A model generated the notes under the pieces. That model had not been told where the DNA came from. It saw only the letters and a program-made list of their open reading frames with translations, and did not search any database. Shown piece by piece: positions 34,164-43,175 of a stretch of DNA of 64,000 bases. The first letter of the stretch is position 1, and the number at the start of each line of letters is the position of its first letter. The position numbers were made by a program, and so were the translations under genes. The DNA comes from Leptothermofonsia sp049200465 (GTDB lineage: Bacteria; Cyanobacteriota; Cyanobacteriia; Leptolyngbyales; Leptolyngbyaceae). The stretch is taken from positions 4,030,001 to 4,094,000 of the forward strand of contig NZ_CP120836.1 of assembly GCF_049200465.1 (NCBI RefSeq). Direction: 5' to 3'.

Positions 34164-36704
34164 ATGCGGGCAGTTCTAATGGCAGGCGGCTCAGGTACAC
34201 GGCTTAGACCGCTCACGTGTGATCTACCAAAACCCATGGTTCCAGTCCTCAACCATCCTATTGCAGAACATATCCTCAATCTGTTAAGGCGTCATCACAT
34301 CACTGAAATCATTGCTACACTGCATTACCTTCCTGACGTAATGCGCGACTACTTTCAGGATGGCAGCGATTTTGGCGTACAGATGACCTATGCCGTTGAA
34401 GAAGACCAACCCCTGGGGACGGCTGGTTGCGTCAAAAATATCGTAGAGCTGTTGGATGGTACCTTCCTGGTCATCAGTGGTGATAGTATTACCGACTTTG
34501 ACCTCAGTGCCGCTATTCGATTCCATCGGCAGAAAAAGTCGAAGGCAACTCTGGTGCTTACGCGGGTGCCCAACCCGATTGAATTTGGGGTAGTCATTAC
34601 CGATGGAAATTATCGCATCTGCCGCTTTTTAGAAAAACCTTCTACCAGTGAAATCTTTTCAGATACGGTAAACACCGGCATCTACGTCCTGGAGCCAGAA
34701 GTGTTGGACTATCTGCCCGCTAACCAGGAAACGGATTTTTCTAGAGATCTTTTTCCCCTGCTGCTGGAAAAGGGAGAGCCAATGTATGGTTATGTTGCTG
34801 AAGGCTATTGGTGCGATGTGGGGCATCTGGATGCCTACCGGGATGCCCACTACGATGGGTTGCAGCGCAAGGTCAAGCTGGAATTTAGCGGTGAGGAGCG
34901 ATCCCCTGGTCTCTGGATAGGGCAGAACACTTACATTGATCAATCGGCAAAAATTGAACCTCCCGTTCTGATTGGTAGCAATTGCCGGATCGGTCCTAGG
35001 GTCCAGATCGGTGCCGGAACGGTGATTGGAAACAACGTCACCATTGGAGCCGATGCTGACCTGAAGCGCCCCATTATCTGGAACGGAGCTATTCTTGGAG
35101 AAGAAGTTCATTTGCGAGCCTGTGTGATTGCACGAGGCACACGGGTTGATCGCCGCGCCCATGTGCTGGAAGGGGCAGTCGTCGGCCCTCTTTCAACGAT
35201 TGGAGAAGAGGCCCAGGTCAGCCCTGGAGTACGGATCTGGCCCAGTAAACGGGTAGAACCCGGAGCAACCCTCAATATTAATTTGATTTGGGGTCATGCA
35301 GCCCAGCGCAATTTGTTTGGACAACGGGGTGTTTCTGGCCTGGCTAATATTGATATTACGCCCGAGTTTGCAGTCAAACTGGGAGCTGCCTATGGTTCTA
35401 CACTGAAGCCGGGTTCCTATGTAGCGGTGTCTCGCGATCAGCGCAGTATTTCGCGGATGGTGTCGCGATCGCTTATTGCTGGGTTAATGTCCGTGGGCGT
35501 CAACGTCCAGAACCTGGAAGCAACCGCCATTCCTCTGGCCCGCTCTATTGTGCCGACCCTTTCAATTGCCGGTGGTATTCATGTGCGAGTCCATCCTGAT
35601 CGCCCAGATCACATTCTGATTGAGTTCTTTGACCATAAAGGGATTAACATCTCCAAAGCCCGTGAGAAAAAGATTGAAGGTGCTTACTTCAAAGAAGACT
35701 TTCGCCGTGCTCAAATTTACGAAATTGGTAATGTGGTTTATGCCAATCAGGTGGTTGATATTTACGGCACCTGCTTTGAAAAACACCTGAACATTGAAGC
35801 CATTCGCCATAGCAGTTCAAGGGTGGTGATTGATTATGCTTATGCTGTATCCGGTGCCGTCTTACCCCAACTGTTAGCTAAGTTTGGCTGTGATGCGGTG
35901 GTACTCAATGCCAGTCTGACCCAAACCGCTCCTACCGCTGCTGATCGTGAAAGTTTGCTGACTCAATTGGGGCACGTCGTAGAAGCATTGAAAGCGACAT
36001 TTGGCGTTCAGGTATCTGCCAACGGAGAGCAACTCATTCTGGTGGATGAAGCGGGCAATCCCATTCGAGGCGAAATCTTAACTGCGCTGATGGTCGAAGT
36101 CATTTTATCCCACCATCCCAGAAGCACGGTTGTGGTACCAGTTCATGCTTCTAGTGCAGTGGAACAAATTGCTCACCGCCATGACAGCAGGGTCATCCGC
36201 ACCAAAGCGAACCCCACCGCCCTGATGGAAGCCTGCCACACCAATCCCAATGTGGTGCTAGGCGGAAGTGGAGATATGGGTTTCATCTTTCCCCAACTGC
36301 ATCCAGGCTTTGACGCCATGTTTTGCATTGCCAAATTGATTGAGATGCTTACTATTCAAGAACGCTCCCTCAGTCAGATCCGTGCAGAGTTGCCTCGCGT
36401 CACCCATAAGAGCTGTAGCGTTCGTTGCCCCTGGACGGCTAAAGGAGCGCTGATGCGTCACTTAGTGGAAACTCACCCGGTCGATCGCCTGGAACTGGTC
36501 GATGGCGTCAAGATCTTTAATTACCATCATGACAACTGGGTGTTGATTCTGCCCGATGCTGGAGAACCCCTTGTCCACATCTATGCCAATAGTAGCGATC
36601 GCAGCTGGGTTGACGAAACCTTGCGCGACTATCGTCTGCGGATTCAGGAATTTGTTGATGAAAATGAACAGCGAGAAGAAGCAAGGAGTGAGAGTGAGTA
36701 TTAG
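34164..36704 (+). CDS. Mannose-1-phosphate guanylyltransferase-like fusion protein
   Basis: An 846-residue cytoplasmic protein. Residues 1-235 are a sugar nucleotidyltransferase (LMAGGSGTRLRPLT near 5-18, KPMVPVLNHP, SGDSITDFDLSAA, YWCDVGHLDAYRDAH), predicted to make GDP-mannose or a related NDP-sugar for glycans. Residues about 250-370 are a left-handed beta-helix of hexapeptide repeats (IGSNCRIGPRVQIGAGTVIG). The remaining 450 residues have the phosphoglucomutase/phosphomannomutase fold. They lack the catalytic TASHN serine (GGIHVRVHPDRPDHI instead) and the DGD metal loop (QVSANGEQLILVDEAG). ATG 34164 has GGAGGA just upstream. The architecture is known in cyanobacteria; the exact substrate is not. 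Confidence 0.85.
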   Translation: MRAVLMAGGSGTRLRPLTCDLPKPMVPVLNHPIAEHILNLLRRHHITEIIATLHYLPDVMRDYFQDGSDFGVQMTYAVEEDQPLGTAGCVKNIVELLDGTFLVISGDSITDFDLSAAIRFHRQKKSKATLVLTRVPNPIEFGVVITDGNYRICRFLEKPSTSEIFSDTVNTGIYVLEPEVLDYLPANQETDFSRDLFPLLLEKGEPMYGYVAEGYWCDVGHLDAYRDAHYDGLQRKVKLEFSGEERSPGLWIGQNTYIDQSAKIEPPVLIGSNCRIGPRVQIGAGTVIGNNVTIGADADLKRPIIWNGAILGEEVHLRACVIARGTRVDRRAHVLEGAVVGPLSTIGEEAQVSPGVRIWPSKRVEPGATLNINLIWGHAAQRNLFGQRGVSGLANIDITPEFAVKLGAAYGSTLKPGSYVAVSRDQRSISRMVSRSLIAGLMSVGVNVQNLEATAIPLARSIVPTLSIAGGIHVRVHPDRPDHILIEFFDHKGINISKAREKKIEGAYFKEDFRRAQIYEIGNVVYANQVVDIYGTCFEKHLNIEAIRHSSSRVVIDYAYAVSGAVLPQLLAKFGCDAVVLNASLTQTAPTAADRESLLTQLGHVVEALKATFGVQVSANGEQLILVDEAGNPIRGEILTALMVEVILSHHPRSTVVVPVHASSAVEQIAHRHDSRVIRTKANPTALMEACHTNPNVVLGGSGDMGFIFPQLHPGFDAMFCIAKLIEMLTIQERSLSQIRAELPRVTHKSCSVRCPWTAKGALMRHLVETHPVDRLELVDGVKIFNYHHDNWVLILPDAGEPLVHIYANSSDRSWVDETLRDYRLRIQEFVDENEQREEARSESEY

Positions 36705-36842
36705 ACAGTAGGGGAGAGTGATAAGTGATGGGCAGCAGTAGAGTAAGGGGATGGATGAGATAGGAGGGGAGAGGGCTCAACCCCCCACTCATCCCCTTCT
36801 TTCGTCTTCCTGCCTCTGGTTCCTGGCTCCATCCCCCTCCCT
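36705..36842. repeat. Purine-rich intergenic repeat tract
   Basis: GGGATGGATGAGATAGGAGG-type units are followed by CCCCACTCATCCCC and CTGGTTCCTGGCTCCATCCC. The last codons of the gene before it (EEARSESEY) already look repeat-derived. Confidence 0.55.
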
Positions 36843-36844
36843 GC

Positions 36845-36937
36845 TATAGCAGTCCTAAATCAGTCGTGAGATTGAGAGGCTTTGTGAGAAAGGATTCTTG
36901 TGGAATCCTTTCTCACAATCTAAATAGGATTGCTATA
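36845..36937. repeat. 93-bp MITE-like element (TATAGCA(G/A)TCCTA type)
   Basis: The ends TATAGCAGTCCTAAAT and ATTTAGGATTGCTATA-type (as read: AAATAGGATTGCTATA) form imperfect inverted repeats. Inside, TGTGAGAAAGGATTC pairs perfectly with GAATCCTTTCTCACA around TTGTG. It is a separate family from subtypes A and B but shares the TATAGC tips. Confidence 0.85.
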
Positions 36938-36947
36938 TCGACAATTC

Positions 36948-36976
36948 TTGTTAGAATCACAAACATCTCCGATAAT
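36948..36976 (+). promoter_or_regulatory. Putative ssb promoter
   Basis: TTGTTA (36948-36953) and GATAAT (36971-36976) are separated by 17 bases and lie 45 bases before the ssb start. The -35 is only 10 bases from the end of the mobile-type element. Confidence 0.5.
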
Positions 36977-37021
36977 AGATAGTAAATTTGTTCTAGTTTC
37001 TATCCCTATTTCCCATTTCTT

Positions 37022-37495
37022 ATGAACAGTTGCATATTAATGGCCGAAATCATTCGGGCTCCAGAGTTGCGTTACACGTCGGAAAGCCAAATGCCGATCG
37101 CGGAAATGCTGGTTCAGTTTCCCGGTTTGCGGCCTGAGGACCCACCAGCAACGTTGAAAGTAGTAGGCTGGGGCAATCTGGCTCAGGAAATTCAGGATAA
37201 GTACCGCCAGGGCGATCGCGTCGTTATTGAAGGTCGCCTCAGCATGAACACCATTGATCGTCCCGAAGGTTTCAAAGAAAAACGAGCCGAACTGACTGCT
37301 CAACGGATTCATATTGTTGGGGCTGATACCCCACTGGAAGTAGCTCCCATCGTCAACACCGCTTCCAATGGGGCGACTCAGCCACTCTCTTCTAACCCTA
37401 GTCCACCCGCACCTGTTGCCAGGTCCAGCGCAGGCAGGTTTCAGGCCAAACCCGAACCAGCTGCCGAACCTGACTTTGATGACATCCCATTCTAA
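37022..37495 (+). CDS. Single-stranded DNA-binding protein, Ycf41/Slr1034 type
   Basis: A 157-residue OB-fold protein that coats single-stranded DNA. The fold covers residues 1-105 (CILMAEIIRAPELRYTSESQ; LKVVGWGNLAQEIQDKYRQG; VIEGRLSMNTIDRPEGFKEK). A disordered P/S/A-rich linker follows, and the acidic tip DFDDIPF, the docking site for replication and repair partners, ends the protein. The MNSCILMAEI beginning resembles Synechocystis Slr1034 (Ycf41); that comparison is from memory. It is convergent with gmk. Confidence 0.88.
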   Translation: MNSCILMAEIIRAPELRYTSESQMPIAEMLVQFPGLRPEDPPATLKVVGWGNLAQEIQDKYRQGDRVVIEGRLSMNTIDRPEGFKEKRAELTAQRIHIVGADTPLEVAPIVNTASNGATQPLSSNPSPPAPVARSSAGRFQAKPEPAAEPDFDDIPF

Positions 37496-37525
37496 AAATG
37501 GGTGTCCCGACTGTGCAATTCATAA

Positions 37526-38089
37526 TCAACAAGCAGCAGTGGCAAACAGGGTTTCCTCGATCCGCTCCAGCGCCTTGTCAAAGTTGTCATTAACGATCTG
37601 GATGTCAAACTCGGCAGCGGCATCAATTTCTTCCTGAGCTCGGTTAAGGCGACGGACGATCGCCTCTTCGCTATCCTTGCCACGCTTACGAATGCGATCT
37701 TCCAGTTCTGGCAGTGAAGGTGGCAGAATAAAAATCCGCAGGGCTTCAGGAAACGTCTGGCGAATCTGCCGCGCCCCCTCAAGTTCAATTTCCAAAATCA
37801 CCCATTTTCCCTGGCGAATGTGTTCAAGTACAGGGGTACGGGGAGTACCGTAATAGTTGCCTGCAAACTCAGCCCACTCTAGCAATTCACCATTCGCGAC
37901 CATTCTCTCAAATTCCAATCGGGTCACAAAGTAATAATCTTTACCTGGAATCTCACCCGGACGGGGAGGGCGAGTGGTGACTGAAATTGACAGATACAAA
38001 TCGGGATGACGCTTTAGGAGCGATCGCAGCAGAGTTCCCTTACCGACTCCACTGGGTCCCGTTAAGACGATGAGTTTGCCCTTTCCCAT
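37526..38089 (-). CDS. gmk: Guanylate kinase
   Basis: Phosphorylates GMP to GDP with ATP in purine nucleotide metabolism. The 187 residues start with the P-loop GPSGVGKGTLL (about 11-21), followed by the GMP-binding SVTTRPPRPGE and YYFVTRLEF, and ILEIELEGARQIRQTFPEAL. Length is standard. It lies 127 bases after the RemA-type gene on the same strand, an order common in bacteria including cyanobacteria. Confidence 0.96.
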   Translation of the reverse strand: MGKGKLIVLTGPSGVGKGTLLRSLLKRHPDLYLSISVTTRPPRPGEIPGKDYYFVTRLEFERMVANGELLEWAEFAGNYYGTPRTPVLEHIRQGKWVILEIELEGARQIRQTFPEALRIFILPPSLPELEDRIRKRGKDSEEAIVRRLNRAQEEIDAAAEFDIQIVNDNFDKALERIEETLFATAAC

Positions 38090-38146
38090 GGCGCGCTTCC
38101 CACTCCGTAAAATTGTAATTAATTTAACAATCTCTTAACGTCTCGT

Positions 38147-38216
38147 CTATAGGAACCGCGGTTTCGCTTTGAGTTTTGAGGTTTCAGTGAACTCAGAAAA
38201 TTCAAAACTCAAAACT
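38147..38216. other. Short spacer with an inverted repeat
   Basis: TTTTGAGGTTTCAGTGAACTC and ATTCAAAACTCAAAACTC lie close together before gmk. The GAGTTTTGA-type units recur in other spacers (7918, 25914). No function assigned. Confidence 0.3.
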
Positions 38217-38483
38217 CTAATTCTCCCCACCCACCCCGTCCTTACTGGCAATAAACCGATTGGCGACGGTTTCGGGTTGAATGGCAGACAGAATAACATG
38301 CCCTGAGTCTGTAATGATAACTGCCCGGGTGCGTCGACCATAGGTGGCGTCAATGAGCTGCCTGCTATCTTTGGCATCGGTAATGATACGCTTGATGGGA
38401 GCAGACTCTGGGCTAACAATGGCAATCACCCGGTTAGCGGACACGATATTACCAAAACCGATGTTGATCAGCTTAATGTCCAT
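38217..38483 (-). CDS. remA: RemA-like regulator (DUF370)
   Basis: An 88-residue protein of the extracellular matrix regulator RemA family, a DNA-binding protein in Bacillus. The whole length matches: LINIGFGNIVSANRVIAIVS, PIKRIITDAKDSRQLIDATY and GRRTRAVIITDSGHVILSAI. In many bacteria it precedes gmk, as here. Its cyanobacterial targets are not known to me. Confidence 0.88.
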   Translation of the reverse strand: MDIKLINIGFGNIVSANRVIAIVSPESAPIKRIITDAKDSRQLIDATYGRRTRAVIITDSGHVILSAIQPETVANRFIASKDGVGGEN

Positions 38484-38629
38484 AAGGGCTGATTGCGAGT
38501 TTAGGTGTAAAGCTTATAAAAGCTTAGTATTCGATCGTATCTGGAAAAATTCTGAGTAACAAGGCGAACTTTAACGAAAAGCCCTGAGTTTGGTTTTTAA
38601 CCCCCCCTCTTATTCTCTTTGCGATCGCT

Positions 38630-40378
38630 TTGCAACCTGTTGACTTTACCACCCTTACCGCGCTCTGTTCAGAACTGCGGGCAGCCTGGTTGCCTGCCCG
38701 GGTAGAACAGGCGTTTCAGCGCGATCGCCACACCCTTTACCTGGCATTGAGAACTCTGGATGCACGGGGCTGGCTAGAGATTTCCTGGCATCCCCAGGCT
38801 GCGCACCTCTGCATCAGCGCACCACCTCCCCGCACTCCTGATACCTTTACCTTCAGCCAGCAACTGCGGCACCAAATTGGCGGGCTGGCACTGGTCGCCA
38901 TCGAGGCGATCGCCCCCTGGGAACGCGCCATTGACCTGCGATTTGCCCGTCGCCCCGGAGAGCCTGCCCTCTGGCATTTTTATATCGAAATCATGGGCAA
39001 ATACAGTAATGCCATTCTGGCCAACCAGGAAAACCAGATTGTGACCGCTGCCCATCAGGTCAGCGCCCAACAATCCAGCGTCCGCCCGATTCAAACCGGC
39101 CAACCTTACGAAATTCCACCCGCTCTGACTAACCCCATTCCCACGTTGAATGAGCCGCTAGAACGCTGGCGGGAGCGAATCAGTTTAGTACCTGGACCGT
39201 TAAAAAAGAATTTGCTGAAAGGATACCGGGGATTAAGCTCAGCCCTAATTGACTCCATGATTCAGATCGCTGGGTTAGACCCACACCAAAGCACGGAAAG
39301 TGTGAGCGAATCTGAGTGGCAAAGCCTGTTTCAACGCTGGCAAGAGTGGCTTCATACCCTGGAGAAAGGTACCTTCCAGCCAGGTTGGACAGCCCAGGGT
39401 TACACCGTCCTGGGTTGGGGTATGACCCGATCGGCGAGTAGTGTGCAAGAAGTTGTGCATGACTACTACACCACTTACCTCGATCGCCAGGAATTTTCCC
39501 AACTCCGACACCAGATCAGCCAAAAGCTTAGTCATGCTTTGGAAAAACTACGGATTAAGGCAGAAGGATTTCGCGATCGCCTCCAGCAGTCCGACCAGGC
39601 AGACACCTACCGGGAGCAGGCAGACTTGTTAATGGCCCATCTGCATCAGTGGAAGCCGGGCATGAAAACCATCGACCTCCCGAACTTTACAACAGGCGAC
39701 CCCATCACCATTTCCCTGGATCCGGAAAAGAATGCGGTTCAGAATGCCCAGTCGCGCTACAAGCGGCATCAGAAATTGAAGCGGGCGCGGAGTGCGATCG
39801 AACCCCTGCTGGCAGAAGTGGAAGCCGAAATTCGCTACCTGGAACAGGTGGAAGCTTCATTGACTGAATTGGCTAATTACCAGACAACCGCAGATTTAGA
39901 AACCCTGCAAGAAATTCGTGACGAACTGATTCAGCAGGGCTATTTGCAAGACCCTGAATACCGTAACCGCAACACCCCAAAAGATAACTCTTCCACCGAG
40001 CCTTACCGCTACCAAACCCCCAATGGATTAGAGGTTTTGGTTGGACGGAATAATCGCCAGAACGATCAGCTCACCTTTCGTACCGCTGGAGACTACGATC
40101 TCTGGTTCCATACGCAAGAAATTCCCGGTAGTCACGTTCTATTAAGGCTCAAACCAGGAGAAACCCCAGACCCCAGCGATCTCCAATTTGCGGCTGACCT
40201 TGCCGCCTATCACAGCCGTGCCCGCCAGAGTGAACAAGTGCCCGTCATCTACACTGAACCCAAAAATGTTTACAAACCAAAGGGTGCGAAACCCGGAATG
40301 ACCGTTTACAAGCATGAACAAGTTATTTGGGGACAGCCCCAGCGTGTCCAACGGCAGTCAGCGCAAGAACCGAGTTGA
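38630..40378 (+). CDS. NFACT family protein (Rqc2/RqcH/FbpA-like)
   Basis: A 582-residue protein related to RqcH, which binds the large ribosomal subunit during rescue of stalled ribosomes and adds C-terminal alanine tails, and to fibronectin-binding proteins. The N-terminal NFACT-N domain (about 1-260, LHFYIEIMGKYSNAIL-like region and RMTRSASSV), a coiled-coil middle (about 280-410) and the NFACT-R/DUF814 domain (about 440-560, GLEVLVGRNNRQNDQLTF; DLWFHTQEIPGSHVLLR) are visible. The start is a TTG at 38630 following GCGATCGCT; no ATG gives the correct N-terminus. Confidence 0.9.
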   Translation: MQPVDFTTLTALCSELRAAWLPARVEQAFQRDRHTLYLALRTLDARGWLEISWHPQAAHLCISAPPPRTPDTFTFSQQLRHQIGGLALVAIEAIAPWERAIDLRFARRPGEPALWHFYIEIMGKYSNAILANQENQIVTAAHQVSAQQSSVRPIQTGQPYEIPPALTNPIPTLNEPLERWRERISLVPGPLKKNLLKGYRGLSSALIDSMIQIAGLDPHQSTESVSESEWQSLFQRWQEWLHTLEKGTFQPGWTAQGYTVLGWGMTRSASSVQEVVHDYYTTYLDRQEFSQLRHQISQKLSHALEKLRIKAEGFRDRLQQSDQADTYREQADLLMAHLHQWKPGMKTIDLPNFTTGDPITISLDPEKNAVQNAQSRYKRHQKLKRARSAIEPLLAEVEAEIRYLEQVEASLTELANYQTTADLETLQEIRDELIQQGYLQDPEYRNRNTPKDNSSTEPYRYQTPNGLEVLVGRNNRQNDQLTFRTAGDYDLWFHTQEIPGSHVLLRLKPGETPDPSDLQFAADLAAYHSRARQSEQVPVIYTEPKNVYKPKGAKPGMTVYKHEQVIWGQPQRVQRQSAQEPS

Positions 40379-40676
40379 AATGCTTCTTAAACCCCTGCCC
40401 CTGAAGCTGAAGGAACTACAAGGCCATCAGTTGCATCAAAGAAATAAGTAGCTAGGCGCAATTAAATTAAGGATAATTTCGGGGGTGGAGGGGGTGAAAC
40501 CCTCTGCCTGGGAGCGCAGCCCCCACTCCCCCCTTTACAAATTAATGATGACTACCTCCTGACCTCTAAGAGAATCAAGGGGAATGAAGCCACTCGCAAC
40601 CTGACCGGATTCGATATAACTAGAAAGAGTAACGCTCCCCCTTAGTCTATCCGTAGCCTCCACGACTGGAACAACT
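40379..40676. other. Spacer with a G/C-rich palindrome
   Basis: About 300 bases. Bases 40482-40535 (GGGGGTGGAGGGGGTGAAAC and then GGGAGCGCAGCCCCCACTCC) resemble the core of the TATAGC elements, but the TATAGC ends are not present. No gene seen. Confidence 0.5.
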
Positions 40677-41729
40677 ATGCCCGATTCCCTTTCACCCCAA
40701 AAACAGCCAGACCTGTTCAGTCCAGAAACCCAGAAAAGAATTCTGGAAATTCTCCACAATCCTTTTTCCATCGCAATCTTGGCTTCTACAGGATTGCACG
40801 GTTTGGCGTTTATCGTGCTGCCCATGTTGCCCTCTGCCAAACCGGCAGAAATTGATCCGAAGCAGACGGTGGGAGTTGTCGAGTTAAGCCCGATAGAGCA
40901 ACTGCGATTGCCCGATTTTGCTAATCCCCAGGTCACTTTTCCACCGGCTTCCAGTCAGAAGCAATCCCAAACTTTTTCCAAATCATCCTCTAAAAAATCC
41001 TCCACCTCCTCCCTGTTTGACAATTCCTCCTTCTACAACTTTCCGCTTTTGTCGCCTCCTCCACCCATTACAATCCTGCCCAATCTAGATTTGCCGCCAA
41101 TTCTGGACGATCGCCCACAACAAAGAAAGAGAAACCCTGAGAAAAAACCTGAAAACCCCCCTGAATCGAAGAGAAATACCCCATCGGATAAGCCAGAACC
41201 CCCCCCAGCTAAAGAGGAACCCAAAGAGGACACACCAGCAGATTTGATTCGACCTGAAGAGTTGACTCAAGAGCAAAAGATGGCGCTGTTGGAAGAGGCA
41301 AGAAAAAGTCTGAAGAAGCGACAACTCTTCGCCTTTAACGCAGCTAATACGACCAGGGAGGATTACGACAAAAATTTGACGGCTTTTCAAGATCTCGCGG
41401 TAAAAGCTTCAAGCGGCAATATAGAAGCTGACTGGAAAGGTAAAAAACTGATTACTGACCAGTTTCCTTTAGAGGCTTGTCCTTTCGTTAAAGAAACCCG
41501 ATTTGCCTCAGTAGGGGCGATTGTTAAACCAGATGGACAATTTGAAAAGGAACCAGAACTTTTACTTTCTTCGGGTTATGGAATACTCAATGATGCCGCA
41601 AAAGACTATTTCACAAAACAGGTAAAGGAGCATATGAAGCCCAGCGATAAATATCAGGGATTTGTTTACAACTTTGAATTTGACCCCAAATCCGTTTGCC
41701 CTGCTGGCGATTCCCAAACTCCCACCTGA
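40677..41729 (+). CDS. TonB-like proline-rich membrane protein
   Basis: A 350-residue protein with the layout of TonB-type energy couplers: a short cytoplasmic start, one membrane segment (about 34-55, AILASTGLHGLAFIVLPML), a long S/P/K/E-rich periplasmic linker (about 85-200, PEKKPENPPESKRNTPSDKP), a helix (ELTQEQKMALLEEARKSLKK) and a C-terminal domain with SVGAIVKPDGQFEKEPELLL, like the TonB C-terminal strand region. No ExbB/ExbD or receptor genes are adjacent. Two cysteines in the C-terminal domain could form a disulfide. The role is inferred from architecture. Confidence 0.65.
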   Translation: MPDSLSPQKQPDLFSPETQKRILEILHNPFSIAILASTGLHGLAFIVLPMLPSAKPAEIDPKQTVGVVELSPIEQLRLPDFANPQVTFPPASSQKQSQTFSKSSSKKSSTSSLFDNSSFYNFPLLSPPPPITILPNLDLPPILDDRPQQRKRNPEKKPENPPESKRNTPSDKPEPPPAKEEPKEDTPADLIRPEELTQEQKMALLEEARKSLKKRQLFAFNAANTTREDYDKNLTAFQDLAVKASSGNIEADWKGKKLITDQFPLEACPFVKETRFASVGAIVKPDGQFEKEPELLLSSGYGILNDAAKDYFTKQVKEHMKPSDKYQGFVYNFEFDPKSVCPAGDSQTPT

Positions 41730-41745
41730 ATTTTTGATAAGCAAC

Positions 41746-41860
41746 TATAGCGATAGCGACCAGGTCTAGGACGGGGTGCAGGGTTGGAACCCCTGGCTGG
41801 GGGCTTCGCCCCTACTCCCTCTCTAATTCCAATGTCCTAACGCACCCGCGTAGAGCTATA
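41746..41860. repeat. TATAGC palindromic element, A/B chimera
   Basis: A 115-bp copy whose left end (TATAGCGATAGCGACCAGGT) is B-like and whose right end (CACCCGCGTAGAGCTATA) is A-like, suggesting recombination or a common ancestor of the two subtypes. Confidence 0.88.
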
Positions 41861-41925
41861 TCTAGAGCATGCTTTAGCGAAAGAAGAATGAACTTCTGGC
41901 AATTTGTTAGGTGCAATGCACATCT

Positions 41926-42979
41926 ATGCGGTTAGCTTCTTCTTTTACAGAAAAACTGGTTGCCTCGACTGATCGGTTATTTGAACTCCTCGATCGCTTC
42001 CCCCAGGGGCGCGTTTTAGTAGTAGGCGATCTGGGCTTAGATGAATTTCTTACCGGGCAGGTAGAGCGCATCTCCCGCGAAGCCCCCGTACTCATCATCC
42101 GCCACCAAAAAACGGATCAGGTACCTGGTGGTGGGGCAAACGCCATATACAACGTTGCAAAACTGGGAGCTCAAGTCAAAGCCGTTGGCTTGGTGGGGAA
42201 AGACGAACAGGGACGGGCACTCAGAAATATTTTTGCAGCCGTGGGCGTTGATACAGCGGGGAATTTTGCAGGACGGCGATCGCCCCACCGTCACTAAAAC
42301 CCGCATCTCCGGGCACTCACGCCAATCCGTTACGCAACAAATTGTCCGTGTTGATCGCAAATCCGATGAACTCCCCAACCTGGAACTTCAAATACAACTG
42401 GCCGATTACATTCGTCAGCAAGTCAACCAGGTAGATGCAGTGATTTGTTCTGACTATGGAGATGGAACACTAACCCCGATCGTAATTGAAGCCGCCCTCT
42501 CCCATTCCCTGACAGTGGTTGATAGTCAGAAATATATCAATCGTTATGTGGGAGCCACCATTTTTACACCCAACCTGCCAGAAGCAGAACTGGCGGTCGG
42601 CTACCCCCTTGGCAAACTGTCAGGGGATGTCGTTGATGAAACAGCCATTCATCAAGCTGGAAAAGATTTGTTGGCCTTGACCCAGGCCCAGCAGATTTTA
42701 ATTACCCGAGGTGGCGACGGTATGAGTCTGTTTGATCGCAATGGCAGTGACTACCACATCCCCGCTTTCAATCGCACCGACGTATTCGATGTCACTGGGG
42801 CCGGAGATACAGTTGTTGCCGCCCTGACGTTAGCCTTAGCAGCAGGTGCAACTCCCTGGGAGGCGGCTGTACTCGGTAATCTGGCAGCTAGTATTGTGGT
42901 GCGCCAGTTTGGGACAGCTACAACTACTCCCGCAGAGATGAAAACTGCCCTGAACCTGCTGCTAGAAGAATTCAGTTGA
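41926..42979 (+). pseudogene. PfkB-family sugar kinase (HldE N-domain-like), frameshifted
   Basis: Ribokinase-fold kinase resembling the heptose-7-phosphate kinase half of HldE/RfaE. Frame 1 from ATG 41926 gives VLVVGDLGLDEFLTGQVERI and VPGGGANAIYNVAKLGAQVK. At 42258-42263 (GCGGGGAATTTT) one extra base shifts the frame. Frame 2 continues GILQDGDRPTVTKTRISGHS, TVVDSQKYINRYVGATIFTP, ILITRGGDGMSLFDRNG and the catalytic DVTGAGDTVVAALTLALAAG to the TGA at 42979. Deleting one A restores about 350 residues. All active-site parts are intact, so sequence error is plausible. Confidence 0.85.
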
Positions 42980-43065
42980 TTAAGCAGCCTAGAAATGGAT
43001 CTGCCGGTTGTGAATCAGAGAACTATAGGAATTATAGTTTACCAGGGTTTTCGGGTTTGATTGAC

Positions 43066-43103
43066 TCAAATCTGAAGACAGGCATCAAATCTGAAGACAG
43101 GCA
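43066..43103. repeat. Exact 19-base tandem duplication
   Basis: TCAAATCTGAAGACAGGCA occurs at 43066-43084 and again at 43085-43103, in the spacer between the kinase and hemL. Confidence 0.95.
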
Positions 43104-43175
43104 AATGAAGGACTCCTGGCAATTGCTGCAAGTTTTCCCACACTGCTCTGATGCACTACTAAACAGCCAATTACT

